NCBI RefSeq assembly: GCF_038069655.2
Contig: NZ_CP150951.2
Span: 682,001-746,000 of the forward strand
Direction of reading: 5' to 3'
DNA from: Yoonia sp. BS5-3
Lineage (GTDB): Bacteria > Pseudomonadota > Alphaproteobacteria > Rhodobacterales > Rhodobacteraceae
Length of the DNA stretch: 64,000 nt
This document shows, one piece after another, positions 53,142 through 62,377 of the stretch. Both the position numbers and the translations under genes were made by a program. The notes beneath the pieces were generated by a model. The model saw nothing but the letters and a program-made list of their open reading frames with translations, was not told the DNA's origin and ran no database searches. Each line of letters begins with the position of its first letter. Positions within the stretch are counted from its first letter, which is position 1.

Positions 53142-53825
53142 GTGGACTGGAGCTTGGTAGCTGTGATGGTCGGGATACATGCGCTTATGTTTCTAACACC
53201 TGGACCTGACAGCATCGTCGTCGTGTCACGGGCGACCTCTCAAGGGATGCGGCAAGCATTTGCATCAATTCTTGGTGTTATTTCGGCTGGTCTGTTTTTC
53301 GTTCCTGCCATTGCGTTCGGACTGGAATTTGTGAACTCCTTGTCGCCTGCAATCTGGATGGCCGTCCGCGCCGGTGGGGCCCTGTACCTGATATATATCG
53401 GATACAAGATACTGCGCACTTCATTTGCGTCACGCAGCGTTCGCGATCAGTCCAGTCACCTTTCTGGGCTACGGTCGGAAGAGCCGTTGATTGCAGCCTT
53501 CATCCAAGGGCTTCTAACCAATTTGGGGAACCCGAAGATGGTGGTATTGCTGACGTCATTTCTACCGCAATTCGTAGCAGTAGAGCTCGGAAACGTCAGC
53601 GCTCAAATCCTTGTACTCGGCTTCTTTATGTACCTGAATGGTTTGATCTGTTTCAGCGTCATAGCCCTGACTGCAATAACTCTAAAAAAGCAAATTGTTA
53701 GCCGGTTCGGATCAAGAAACCTGTCTTTCTGGGGTGGAAACTTATCAGGCGGCACCATGCTCGGCGTTGGGGCTTGGATGCTTATTGCTCCGATCAGGTT
53801 CGTATTGGGGCCCCGTTTGAGCTGA
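53142..53825 (+). CDS. LysE-family amino-acid exporter
   Basis: 227 aa with six transmembrane helices and the LysE/RhtB N-terminal signature LMFLTPGPDSIVVVSRATSQG. Start GTG 53142 with AAAGGA upstream; an in-frame ATG at 53166 is possible. It exports an amino acid or a derivative; the substrate is unknown. Flanked by a 230-bp gap from cynS and a 480-bp gap from RidA, it looks monocistronic. Confidence 0.88.
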   Translation: MDWSLVAVMVGIHALMFLTPGPDSIVVVSRATSQGMRQAFASILGVISAGLFFVPAIAFGLEFVNSLSPAIWMAVRAGGALYLIYIGYKILRTSFASRSVRDQSSHLSGLRSEEPLIAAFIQGLLTNLGNPKMVVLLTSFLPQFVAVELGNVSAQILVLGFFMYLNGLICFSVIALTAITLKKQIVSRFGSRNLSFWGGNLSGGTMLGVGAWMLIAPIRFVLGPRLS

Positions 53826-54304
53826 GGCGGCCCTGTCGCGCTTCGATGGCAACGAAGCGGCCGTTTGAGCACACTGCAGCATCGGTGATTTTGGGCTCAC
53901 ACCCGACCTTCGCTGCAATTCAGCCCGCAGCCCAAAGTAGACATTGCTTTCATGACCTTTAAAGGCAACTAGGCGGGACAAGATTGATCTTACAGCGTTC
54001 TCAACCAATGGCCGCATGTTCGGTCTACGGATACAGTGAAAATCAGCAAGTGCGGAGATGGTGCCATTCCCAGCAAAGGCACTGCGTACTGTCAAACTAT
54101 ATGGAAGCGGACATTGCCTGGACACGCAATTTAAGTTGCTTAGCATCGAGCGGTCTTGGTCTTCCTGATCTGCTCTTTATTCTACATGATTAGACCGGAA
54201 GCAGTCTTGTTGCCGTTTCGGCAAAGCTCCCCTACCTGATGCGTTCTTCCCGCACCGATATCCGAATTCTAATGTTGTGATCATACCCATAAAGAGGACC
54301 GATC
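53826..54304. other. 479 bp without a credible gene
   Basis: Between the LysE exporter and the RidA gene. One minus-strand reading frame spans most of it but has no conserved content and no ribosome site. Short phrases such as CTGCAGCATCGG resemble intergenic repeats of roseobacters. The RidA ribosome site AAAGAGGA is at the right end. Confidence 0.5.
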
Positions 54305-54802
54305 ATGACTGTGACCAAGGGCGTTATTGAGAATAAACTAGAAACGCTCGGGCTGAAATTGCCGCCCCCACCGCGCCCGATCGGGAACTACCTGCCTGCC
54401 GTTCAGGTTGGAAACATGCTGTATGTGTCCGGCACTCTGGGCACCATCCGTGATGAAAACGACAAAGACATCATGCCGATCAAAGGCAAACTGGGAGGTG
54501 AATTGACGATTGCAGAAGGGTATGAATCCGCCAAGCTGATGGCGCTCAACCACCTGGCATTGATGAAGATGGTCATTGGCGATCTGGATCGCATTGAACG
54601 CATTGTCAAAATGGTGGGCTACGTCAATTCCGCGCCCGGTTTCACCGAAGCACATCTGGTCCTGAACGGCGCATCTGACTTATACGTCGATCTGTTTGGC
54701 CCGGAACGCGGCAAACATGCGCGCGCTGCCTTGTTCCAGAACGAACTTGGTTTGGATGCCCCGATTGAGGCCGAAATGACGGTTCTGTTGAAGTCAGCGT
54801 AA
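54305..54802 (+). CDS. RidA/YjgF-family protein (longer subfamily)
   Basis: 165 aa; deaminates reactive enamine/imine intermediates. Landmarks: NYLPAVQVGNMLYVSGTLG, then ERIVKMVGYVNSAPGFTEAHLVLNGAS and RAALFQNELGLDAPIEAEM. The catalytic Arg region of RidA proper (R105) corresponds to the ARAALF stretch. This longer subfamily is often found with catabolic genes. It is convergent with the LysR gene and the two stops overlap by nine bases. Confidence 0.88.
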   Translation: MTVTKGVIENKLETLGLKLPPPPRPIGNYLPAVQVGNMLYVSGTLGTIRDENDKDIMPIKGKLGGELTIAEGYESAKLMALNHLALMKMVIGDLDRIERIVKMVGYVNSAPGFTEAHLVLNGASDLYVDLFGPERGKHARAALFQNELGLDAPIEAEMTVLLKSA

Positions 54803-55753
54803 GACTGGCTCAGTCCACCATTTTTGCTGTGCCGCCAAAAGTGCCTCTGCATCCAAGTCTTCCCAGTGGGTAAACCTATCCTCGGCAAATGCAGCGAACA
54901 GTTCCGTTGCCGGGGATAACGCCCGCTGCCTGCGCCGCGCGATCGACAAGCGGCGATGCGCAAATGCGGCGCATTGTAGATTAACCGGCACAAGGATGCC
55001 GTTGATCACCTCACTATACACTCCTTGAAGCGGAACAAACATAACGGCCTGATTACGCAGCGCGTAGTTCCGCAAAAAATTCAACAGATTGCTGCGCACG
55101 CATGGCGACACCACGACTTTCTCCTTTTTCGCCACTCTCTTAACTAGCTGGGAAATGCCAAAACTGTCGTCCGGCAAAACGTGGCTGTGGGTCAGCAATT
55201 CTGCTAACTTCATTGCCCGCCCGTCGCTTAGTGGGTGATCCGGCGGCACGAAGGCCATTAACGGTTGGTGGCAATGGGCCGTGGTTTCAATCGCGTGGTG
55301 GTTCGAAAAATCATAAACAAACCCGATGTCCGCCTCGTAACGATCCAGAGCATCGACTGCTTCATCGCGACTGGAAACCGTGATTTCAAACGTCACATCA
55401 GGGTAGAGCTGATTGAATTCGGTCAGGATGTCGGGCAGAAAATTCTCGGTAATGCCCTCCACGGTCGTGATACGGATCACCCCGCGGTGCAGGGCGCGCA
55501 GATCGTCGATATCCGATTGTACCAATTGCAACTGCGCCTCAATCTTCAGGCCGTGCGCCCACAGTCTTTCACCGGCTTCAGTCAGGCTTACCCCGTCAGA
55601 GCGGCGATCCAACAGCACGCAATCCAATTCGTGTTCGAGCGCGGAAATCTGGCGGCTGATGGCAGACGCCGCCACATGTTGGCGTTCAGACGCACGCCGG
55701 ATCGATTTGCACTTCGCAACTTCCAAGAAGTATTTCAAACCGTTTAAATTCAT
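54794..55753 (-). CDS. LysR-family regulator, probably of the TRAP-amidase operon
   Basis: 319 aa: winged helix MNLNGLKYFLEVAKCKSIRR, then HVAASAISRQISALEHELD, followed by a periplasmic-binding-protein-like sensor domain (GVIRITTVEGITENFL). It is divergent from dctP across 264 bp, the standard LysR arrangement, so it most likely controls the TRAP transporter and amidase. It overlaps the 3' end of the convergent RidA gene. Confidence 0.9.
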   Translation of the reverse strand: MNLNGLKYFLEVAKCKSIRRASERQHVAASAISRQISALEHELDCVLLDRRSDGVSLTEAGERLWAHGLKIEAQLQLVQSDIDDLRALHRGVIRITTVEGITENFLPDILTEFNQLYPDVTFEITVSSRDEAVDALDRYEADIGFVYDFSNHHAIETTAHCHQPLMAFVPPDHPLSDGRAMKLAELLTHSHVLPDDSFGISQLVKRVAKKEKVVVSPCVRSNLLNFLRNYALRNQAVMFVPLQGVYSEVINGILVPVNLQCAAFAHRRLSIARRRQRALSPATELFAAFAEDRFTHWEDLDAEALLAAQQKWWTEPVLR

Positions 55754-56017
55754 AGCAACGCCTCATTTTTCCGCACAAATACCGCCCAAGTATCAAACGC
55801 CTCCGTTGCCGATTTGGCAACGCCCGCGTCGCAAGTTAATGCTACCTGCTTTGAAATTTGCAATGCCATAGTTGATGAAACAATCTGGGTTCCGCTGGAT
55901 TTGCACCCGACGCGCCCTTGTCTGTTTGGCCTTTACGGATCGACTGACCCGAATGTGCCTGCCCCAAAACAAGAAAAACACTGCTCGTCTTCATCCTGTC
56001 CAACAAAGGAAAATTCC

Positions 56018-56995
56018 ATGAAATTGCTTTCAACCGCCTCCATCCTTGCAGCGTCCGTCCTGCTGGCCAGTACCGCGAATGCCCAAGACGTTATCCTGCG
56101 CCTGGGCCATACAGGCGCGCCGACCCACCACTACCAAACCATTTCCGAACTGTTTGCCCAGACCGTCAGCGAACGGTCAAACGGTGAAATCCAGATTGAT
56201 GTTTACCCAGCGGACCAGCTGGGCAAACAGTTGGAGGCCGTAGAGGGCACGATGCTAGGCACGCAGGATATTTTCCTTGTCTCCGACACGGTGCTATCCA
56301 ACTGGGTACCCGACATGGGCATCCTGAACCTGCCATTCCTGTTCTCATCGCTGGATGACGTTCATGAAGTCCTCGAAGGGCCTGTTGGTGACCAGCTTGA
56401 GACGAAGATGGAAGGGACCGGCGCGGTTGTGATTGGCTGGTGGATGGGCGGCTTGCGCAACATCACCAATAATGTGCAGCCTATCACCGACCCATCCCAA
56501 TTGGACGGCGTGAAAATCCGCGTTCCCGAAGGCGAGGTTTTCGTTGAAACCTTCAAAGCCATGGGCGCGAACCCCGTCGTGATTTCCTTTGGCGAACTCT
56601 ACTCTGCCCTGCAACTTGGCACCGCCGACGCACAGGAAAACCCGCCAGCCCACATCCTGACGCAAAAGTTCTACGAAGTGCAGGCATACACATCTCGCAC
56701 GGCCCACATCTACCTCGGCTCGCCGCTGATCATGAACGAAGCCCTGCTAGAGTCCTTGTCCGACGAGCATCGCGAGATCATTCTGACAGCCGCGACAGAA
56801 ATGGCTGCCGTGCATCTGCAAATGGTGAACGATTTGGAAGACGCGCAATGGGCCGAACTCGCGGCATTGGGCAATCAGATCAACGAAGTGGACCCGGCGC
56901 CATTTCGCGAGGCGACCGCTCCTGTGATAGAAATGTTCAAGCAAACGCTGGACGCTGGCATCATCGCAGAAATTCAAACCCAACTTGCCGATTAA
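56018..56995 (+). CDS. dctP: TRAP transporter substrate-binding protein DctP
   Basis: 325-aa periplasmic receptor of a TRAP transporter. Signal peptide (ILAASVLLASTANAQ), then the DctP fold starting VILRLGHTGAPTHHY; the family Arg that salt-bridges a carboxylate is in DGVKIRVPEG near residue 170, so the ligand is probably an organic acid. ATG 56018 with AAAGGAAAA upstream. First gene of the TRAP operon. Confidence 0.9.
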   Translation: MKLLSTASILAASVLLASTANAQDVILRLGHTGAPTHHYQTISELFAQTVSERSNGEIQIDVYPADQLGKQLEAVEGTMLGTQDIFLVSDTVLSNWVPDMGILNLPFLFSSLDDVHEVLEGPVGDQLETKMEGTGAVVIGWWMGGLRNITNNVQPITDPSQLDGVKIRVPEGEVFVETFKAMGANPVVISFGELYSALQLGTADAQENPPAHILTQKFYEVQAYTSRTAHIYLGSPLIMNEALLESLSDEHREIILTAATEMAAVHLQMVNDLEDAQWAELAALGNQINEVDPAPFREATAPVIEMFKQTLDAGIIAEIQTQLAD

Positions 56996-57002
56996 CCAAA
57001 CC

Positions 57003-57029
57003 GGCCCGCAGGCCAGGTGTCTGCGGGCC
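57003..57029 (+). promoter_or_regulatory. 9-bp hairpin between dctP and dctQ
   Basis: GGCCCGCAG (57003-57011) pairs perfectly with CTGCGGGCC (57021-57029) around a 9-nt loop, no T-run. In binding-protein operons such hairpins protect the upstream mRNA, giving more receptor than membrane subunits. Confidence 0.55.
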
Positions 57030-57045
57030 AATCGGAAGGCCGCCA

Positions 57046-57519
57046 ATGAAACTGTTTGATCTGCTAGAAACCTTCGTCAGTATTGTTGCCGGGGTTTGTT
57101 TGTTCGCCGTATTCGCGTTGGTCACAGCACAGGTGGCCAGCCGTTTCATTTTCAACTTCTCCCTCGCGGCGGCCAGTGAACTATCGATTTACGCGATGAT
57201 CTGGTCGGTGTTTTTGGGGGCGGCCGTTGCGTTTCGTTCCAACAGCCACATCGCTATGGATATCCTAAAAAACAAATTGCCATTCTCCGTCGAACGGCAG
57301 GCAGACGTGGTGATCATTGTCCTACTCGCCGGCTTTTTGTGCCTCATCGCCACCGAGGGCCATGATCTCGCCATGCGCGCCATGCGCCAGACCTCTCCCG
57401 CCGCCAAGATCCCCGTGGGTTATATCACCATGGCCATTCCTGTCGGCTCAATCCTCGCGTTGGTCTTCCTAATAGAACAGCAAATGTGCCAGTTTCTAAA
57501 GGGCAAACGCCATGACTGA
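57046..57519 (+). CDS. dctQ: TRAP transporter small membrane subunit DctQ
   Basis: 157 aa with four transmembrane helices: residues about 8-30, 45-65 (ELSIYAMIWSVFLGAAVAFR), 85-105 and 125-148. The helix-2 FRSNSHIAMD motif is typical of DctQ. Starts 50 bases after dctP across the hairpin; overlaps dctM by eight bases (ATGACTGA). Confidence 0.88.
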   Translation: MKLFDLLETFVSIVAGVCLFAVFALVTAQVASRFIFNFSLAAASELSIYAMIWSVFLGAAVAFRSNSHIAMDILKNKLPFSVERQADVVIIVLLAGFLCLIATEGHDLAMRAMRQTSPAAKIPVGYITMAIPVGSILALVFLIEQQMCQFLKGKRHD

Positions 57520-58774
57520 GATCCTGTTTGTCGCTCTGTTTGGCCTGCTTTTGCTCGGCGTGCCTGTGGCGTTTTCCCTTGGCATCGCGTCCGTCGCAGC
57601 CCTTCATTTTGCCAGCCCGATCCCGCTGATCATTGTGCCGCAAAAGCTGTTCAACGGTCTAAATTCGTTCCCGTTCCTTGCGATTCCGCTTTTCTTGTTG
57701 GCAGGCAATATCATGGCAGCCGCGCAGATATCGGAACGACTGGTTAAGTTGGCGGGCCTTGCCCTTGGCCGCTACCCCGGCGGGCTTGCGCAAATGTCCA
57801 CAGGCGCGTCGGCGTTCTTTGGCGCAATTTCCGGCTCCGCACCTGCAACGACCTCTGCCATCGGGTCAATCCTGATCCCGTCCATGGTGAATCGTGGCTA
57901 TGCACCGGCCTTTGCAGGCGCTGTCGTCGCGTCCTCCGGCGCTTTGGGGCTGATCATTCCGCCCAGCCTGACAATGGTGATCTACGGCACAATCGCAGAC
58001 GTCTCGATCGGTGATCTGTTTATTGCAGGCATCCTGCCGGGTATTGTCATCGCCCTTGCCTTGGGCGTGGCGAATTATCTTTTGGCAAAACGCCACGGGC
58101 TGGCTGGTGAACCCGTGAATCCCGATGTAAAAGCCAGCAAGGTCATCGCCGAAAGCAGTCTCGCCTTGATCATGCCGGCCATCATCCTTGGCGGCATTTA
58201 TGGCGGCATCTTTACCCCAACTGAATCCGCCGCCGTTGCCTGTCTTTACGGGCTCATCATCGGCATGTTCGTCTACCGCTCTATCACGATCAAATCCCTA
58301 GGACCGATCTTTATCAACACCGCGATCAGTTCAGCGATTGTCATGTATTTGATGGGTACGGCGAACGCGTTCTCCTACATCATAACAGCCGAACAAGTAC
58401 CGCAGGCGGTTGCGGCGTCAATATTGGGTTTCAGCAGCAATCCGAGCCTAATCATGGTGATGATCCTGGTTCTGCTCTTGATCGCTGGCACGTTTCTGGA
58501 CAACGTTGCTGCCTTGGTGTTGTTGGTGCCGACATTGGGCGCATTAATTGCCGCAGTTGGGATCGACCCGATATATTTTGGGGTCTTCACTGTCATCGCA
58601 CTGGCCGTCGGTAACTTTACACCGCCCGTCGGGCTGAACCTTTTTATCGCGGCGCGTTTATCGGGGTCGCGTATGGAAGACATCTCAAAAAGCACGCTGC
58701 CCTATATCGGAGCCTATCTGGTTGTTTTGGCTCTTCTGATCCTCTTCCCCAAGGTCATTACGCTGTTTGTCTGA
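57512..58774 (+). CDS. dctM: TRAP transporter large membrane subunit DctM
   Basis: 420 aa, about 12 transmembrane helices, the sodium-driven permease subunit. Family phrases: IPLFLLAGNIMAAAQISERL, STGASAFFGAISGSAPATTSAIG and IIPPSLTMVIYG. Ends seven bases past a TTG of the following gene. Confidence 0.92.
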   Translation: MTEILFVALFGLLLLGVPVAFSLGIASVAALHFASPIPLIIVPQKLFNGLNSFPFLAIPLFLLAGNIMAAAQISERLVKLAGLALGRYPGGLAQMSTGASAFFGAISGSAPATTSAIGSILIPSMVNRGYAPAFAGAVVASSGALGLIIPPSLTMVIYGTIADVSIGDLFIAGILPGIVIALALGVANYLLAKRHGLAGEPVNPDVKASKVIAESSLALIMPAIILGGIYGGIFTPTESAAVACLYGLIIGMFVYRSITIKSLGPIFINTAISSAIVMYLMGTANAFSYIITAEQVPQAVAASILGFSSNPSLIMVMILVLLLIAGTFLDNVAALVLLVPTLGALIAAVGIDPIYFGVFTVIALAVGNFTPPVGLNLFIAARLSGSRMEDISKSTLPYIGAYLVVLALLILFPKVITLFV

Positions 58775-58802
58775 CATCTCCCCAAATCTGACGGAGCCTA
58801 AA

Positions 58803-60164
58803 TTGAATATCGAATTGAATGCTGTAAGCGCGACCGCGCTGGCTGCCGGCCTTGATGCTGGCGAGTTTACCTCCGAAGAACTGATCAAGGCCTGCTTTGC
58901 CGCCATCCACGCCCATGGGGATGATGCAATTTTCATAACTCTGATGAAGGAGACGGCATTGACAGCCGCACGCGAAAGCGACGCCCGCCGGAAGGCAGGT
59001 CAGTTGCTCAGCGATTGGGATGGCATCCCTGTAGCGTGGAAGGATTTGGTGGACATCCCTGGCACGCCCACAACAGCCGCAAGTGCGGTAAATGAACGCG
59101 TAGCACCGCCTGCGCGGGGTGCAGTAATCTTCGAAAATTGCACTAAGGCTGGATTGATCTGCATTGGCAAAACTAACCTGTCAGAATTCGCCTATTCCGG
59201 CCTTGGCCTGAATCCTCATTTTGGCACCCCCGTGAACCCGCATTCGACTGTTGAGCCCTTGGCGCCGGGTGGCTCGTCGTCTGGTTCGGCGGTCGCTGTT
59301 GCGGCTTCCCTTGTACCGCTGGCCATTGGCACAGATACGGCGGGTTCCGTGCGCGTACCCGCATCATTCTGTGGCATTACCGGCTTTAAATCCAGCCAAT
59401 CCCATTACGAAAAAACAGGTATCTTCCCGCTATCAGACAGCTTGGATTCCGTCGGTAGCTTTGCCCATTCCATCGAAGATATCATTACATTCGACGCCAT
59501 CCTACGCGGCAAAACCCTGAAACCTGTGCCAGCCGCACCCATCCCAAAACCAAACCTCGTCGTGCCAACAAACGTGGTGATGGACGGTCTGGATCCAGAG
59601 GTCGCCGCCTGTTTTGATCATGTCTTGGATAAACTCGAAAACGCAGGTTACGTCGTTACCCGCCGCGCATTTCCGATCTTTGATGAGGTAGTCGCTCTTT
59701 TCGCCAAACACGGCACACTGACCGTGGCAGAGGCCGCGACGCTGCATAAAGACCTGCTGGCCAGCCCTGATGCCGATAAAATGGACCAGCGGGTGCGTGA
59801 ACGCATGGGAACGGCAAAACAGTTTTCAGCGCAAGACTATATCCAGCTACAATGGGATCGAATGCGCCTCGAACATGCCGTCCGAGAGACTCTCGGTCAT
59901 GACATTCTGGTCTTTCCAACGGTGCCGATTACTGCGCCGTCGATCTCTGAGTTGGAAGCGGATAACAACCTCTTCGCACAGACCAATCTCCTCGTGTTGC
60001 GCAATACTATGTTGGGCAATTACTTGGGAATGCCCGGCGTCAGTATCCCTGCTGGCCAAGCGTCGGAAGGTGCACCGATTGGCACACTGTTTTCGGTGGC
60101 CCAATCTTTAGACTTGGAGTTGCTCTACCACTGCCGCTCTATTGAACGCTGTTTGGTCCGTTGA
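58803..60164 (+). CDS. Amidase-signature family hydrolase
   Basis: 453 aa. Ser-cisSer-Lys triad: K80 (AWKDLVD), S158/S159 (GGSSSGSAVAV) and S182 (DTAGSVR). It hydrolyses an amide to acid plus ammonia; GatA is a close relative but no gatB/gatC neighbours exist, so catabolism is likelier. The start is TTG 58803 with GGAG six bases before it; another TTG at 58767 would overlap dctM. Cotranscribed with the TRAP genes, so it probably acts on, or produces, the imported acid. Confidence 0.88.
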   Translation: MNIELNAVSATALAAGLDAGEFTSEELIKACFAAIHAHGDDAIFITLMKETALTAARESDARRKAGQLLSDWDGIPVAWKDLVDIPGTPTTAASAVNERVAPPARGAVIFENCTKAGLICIGKTNLSEFAYSGLGLNPHFGTPVNPHSTVEPLAPGGSSSGSAVAVAASLVPLAIGTDTAGSVRVPASFCGITGFKSSQSHYEKTGIFPLSDSLDSVGSFAHSIEDIITFDAILRGKTLKPVPAAPIPKPNLVVPTNVVMDGLDPEVAACFDHVLDKLENAGYVVTRRAFPIFDEVVALFAKHGTLTVAEAATLHKDLLASPDADKMDQRVRERMGTAKQFSAQDYIQLQWDRMRLEHAVRETLGHDILVFPTVPITAPSISELEADNNLFAQTNLLVLRNTMLGNYLGMPGVSIPAGQASEGAPIGTLFSVAQSLDLELLYHCRSIERCLVR

Positions 60165-60540
60165 AATGGCATTTGGCGCTTGCAGCGTCTCCTCGCAATG
60201 GAGAGGCGAAGCTAAAGCGTGATTACTGGATGAACACGGTCGGCTATAGTCAAAATCACCGAACTCAAAACGCCCAGTACTTGAAAGCGGAACTTGGCCG
60301 CATTGCGGAAAACCGGCAACAATGGGCTCACAGTCAGCTTTCGCCGCATGATGCCCAAAGTCTGCTTTGAGTCAGCTTTAGTTGAAGTTTGGGTCAGAAT
60401 TGCTCGACGCGAAGTGCGAAAATCCTCGGAAGCTTTATCGCAAAGAGTCAAAGGTTCATGACGTTCTACAACAGGCGGTCATTCGATCAGTTTGTCCGGT
60501 TCTTCGCCCGTCACAAGCCTGCGTTGATCGTCACGGTTGA
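60165..60540. other. 376 bp left of the IS element with no credible gene
   Basis: Runs from the amidase stop to the IS left end. Short frames here have no recognisable products. The text is probably decayed intergenic DNA, possibly with remnants of earlier insertions. Confidence 0.5.
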
Positions 60541-60628
60541 TCTTGTCTGACGTCAGCGCCTATGGGACAGTTTAGGCCGATTTGATAAGGGAGGGTTTCT
60601 GGCACATCGTAACCACCAAGGAGTGGAG

Positions 60629-61003
60629 ATGAGACAGAAACCCGGAACACGTAAGAGCCACGGTGATAAGGTCGTCAAAGACATCCGCCGTGCGACGCGC
60701 AAACAGTATTCCGCCGAAGAGAAGATTAGGATCGTGCTGGACGGCCTTAAGGGTGAGGACAGCATTGCCGAGCTTTGCCGTCGAGAGGGCATTGCTCAGA
60801 GCCTGTATTATAGCTGGTCCAAAGAGTTCCTTGAAGCGGGCAAGAAGCGTCTGGCTGGCGACACGGCCCGTGCAGCGACGTCGACCGAAGTCAAAGACCT
60901 TCGTCGGGAATCCCGTGATTTGAAAGAGGTCGTCGCTGAACAAGCCCTGGAGCTACGGCTGCTCAAAAAAAGCATGCTCGGGGATGGGGAGGACGACGAA
61001 TGA
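60629..61003 (+). CDS. IS3-family transposase OrfA (helix-turn-helix)
   Basis: 124 aa from ATG 60629 (AAGGAG six bases upstream): basic N-terminus, HTH_Tnp-type segment EEKIRIVLDGLKGEDSIAEL, then CRREGIAQSLYYSWSKEFLE, and a C-terminal leucine-zipper-like stretch (LKEVVAEQALELRLLKKS). Near its end a run of seven A (60965-60971) could permit a -1 frameshift into OrfB. The stop overlaps the OrfB start. Confidence 0.9.
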   Translation: MRQKPGTRKSHGDKVVKDIRRATRKQYSAEEKIRIVLDGLKGEDSIAELCRREGIAQSLYYSWSKEFLEAGKKRLAGDTARAATSTEVKDLRRESRDLKEVVAEQALELRLLKKSMLGDGEDDE

Positions 61004-61980
61004 GGTACCCCGCATCTGAGAAACTGGAGATCATTCGCCTGGTCGAAGGCTCGCATCTCCCGATCAAGCGAACCCTGGACAAGCTGGGGATTCCCAGGAC
61101 CACCTTCTACCGCTGGTACGACCGGTATATGTCAGGTGGCCCCGAGGCGCTTGACGATCGTAGTCCGATACTGTCACGGGTCTGGAACCGCATTCCCGAG
61201 CCCATTCGAGAGAAGATCAGGGACCTGGCTTTGCAGGAAAGCGACCTGTCTCCGCGCGAGTTGGCCGTTCAGTTTACTGATACAGAAAAGTATTTTGTGT
61301 CAGAGGCTTCCGTATATCGCATCCTCAAGTCTTATGATCTGATCACCAGCCCGGCCTATGTGGTTCTGTCAGCCGCCGACGAGTTCAAAGAAAAGACAAC
61401 GCGTCCCAACGAGCTATGGCAAACCGACTTCACATATCTGAAGGTCATCGGATGGGGCTGGTTCTATCTCAGCACTATCCTCGATGATTACAGCCGCTAC
61501 ATCATCGCCTGGAAGCTCTGCACAACGATGAAGGCCGAAGATGTGACCGATACGCTCGACCTCGCGCTGCAGGCTTCGGGCTGCGATCAGGCGACGGTGC
61601 TGCACAAGCCGCGCCTGCTCAGTGACAACGGGTCGAGCTACATCTCGGGCGAACTGGCTGATTGGCTGGAAGATCAGAAGATGGATCATGTTCGAGGTGC
61701 GCCATATCACCCGCAAACCCAGGGCAAGATCGAAAGGTGGCATCAAACGCTAAAGAACCGCATTCTGCTTGAAAACTACTACCTGCCCGGTGATCTCAGA
61801 CAACAGATCGATGCCTTTGTCGATCACTACAACCACCGGCGTTATCACGAAGGCCTGCAGAACCTCACGCCTGCCGATGTCTACTTCGGGCGCGGGGAGA
61901 CTATTTTGAAACAACGAGAAAGGATCAAGCGAAAGACCATCGAAACGCGACGCTTGCTTCACCGCAAATCCGCCGCATAA
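61000..61980 (+). CDS. IS3-family transposase OrfB (DDE integrase)
   Basis: 326 aa with a N-terminal HTH_21-like region (YPASEKLEIIRLVEGSHLP) and an rve integrase core. Catalytic triad D143 (WQTDFTYL), D209 (LSDNGSSY) and E245 (GKIERWH): the D-E spacing of 35 residues is the classic DD(35)E. Reads intact, so the element may still be active. Confidence 0.93.
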   Translation: MRYPASEKLEIIRLVEGSHLPIKRTLDKLGIPRTTFYRWYDRYMSGGPEALDDRSPILSRVWNRIPEPIREKIRDLALQESDLSPRELAVQFTDTEKYFVSEASVYRILKSYDLITSPAYVVLSAADEFKEKTTRPNELWQTDFTYLKVIGWGWFYLSTILDDYSRYIIAWKLCTTMKAEDVTDTLDLALQASGCDQATVLHKPRLLSDNGSSYISGELADWLEDQKMDHVRGAPYHPQTQGKIERWHQTLKNRILLENYYLPGDLRQQIDAFVDHYNHRRYHEGLQNLTPADVYFGRGETILKQRERIKRKTIETRRLLHRKSAA

Positions 61981-62057
61981 TCACGACAGCCAGATGCGCC
62001 AGACCCTCTCTTAGGTTAGGCAGCCATCTGTCCCAAAATCCCTGACGACGGACAAGA

Positions 62058-62377
62058 GGCGCAAAAGGCTGTTTTTGGTTTGCTGGAAAAGCGCGCTTAT
62101 ACTCTCTTCACCACGCAGGCCTGCCAAACCGACCCTAACAGGCCAACAAAATCCCTAATCGAGACAGACCGATGCTCCAACCTACCAGAGAAATTCTGGA
62201 TCCTTAGATCGAACGTCACAGCGTCACATCAGGGTGAAGGCGCAACCGTCCCCTTCGGGCAAGCGCCGATACGACCCAGCCAAGCAACTGGATGAACGCC
62301 TCTGCCCAATGCAATATTCTATAGGGTGCGCTAAACCGAACCCGACAACTCTCCGCGACTTGGAAGAAGCTTTGTAA
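62058..62377. other. 320 bp between the IS and the radical SAM gene, nothing credible
   Basis: No ORF with conserved content on either strand. I looked for a RiPP precursor (short ORF with leader and Gly-rich or Cys-rich core) and found none. Confidence 0.5.

Larger units (their letters stand above)
60541..62057 (+). mobile_element. IS3-family insertion sequence (about 1.5 kb)
   Basis: Left end 60541-60570 and right end 62028-62057 are inverted repeats matching at 24 of 30 positions, sharing TCTTGTC, CGTCAG and the inner TGGGACAG. They flank two overlapping transposase frames. No direct target duplication is visible at the ends I chose; the outer few bases are therefore uncertain. Confidence 0.85.

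Noticed and set aside
53745..54146. 133-aa minus-strand ORF in the gap between LysE and RidA
   Set aside because: No ribosome site or recognisable domain; it overlaps the 3' end of the LysE gene.
58767..58803. Amidase start at TTG 58767
   Set aside because: It overlaps the dctM end and lacks a ribosome site, while TTG 58803 has GGAG six bases upstream.
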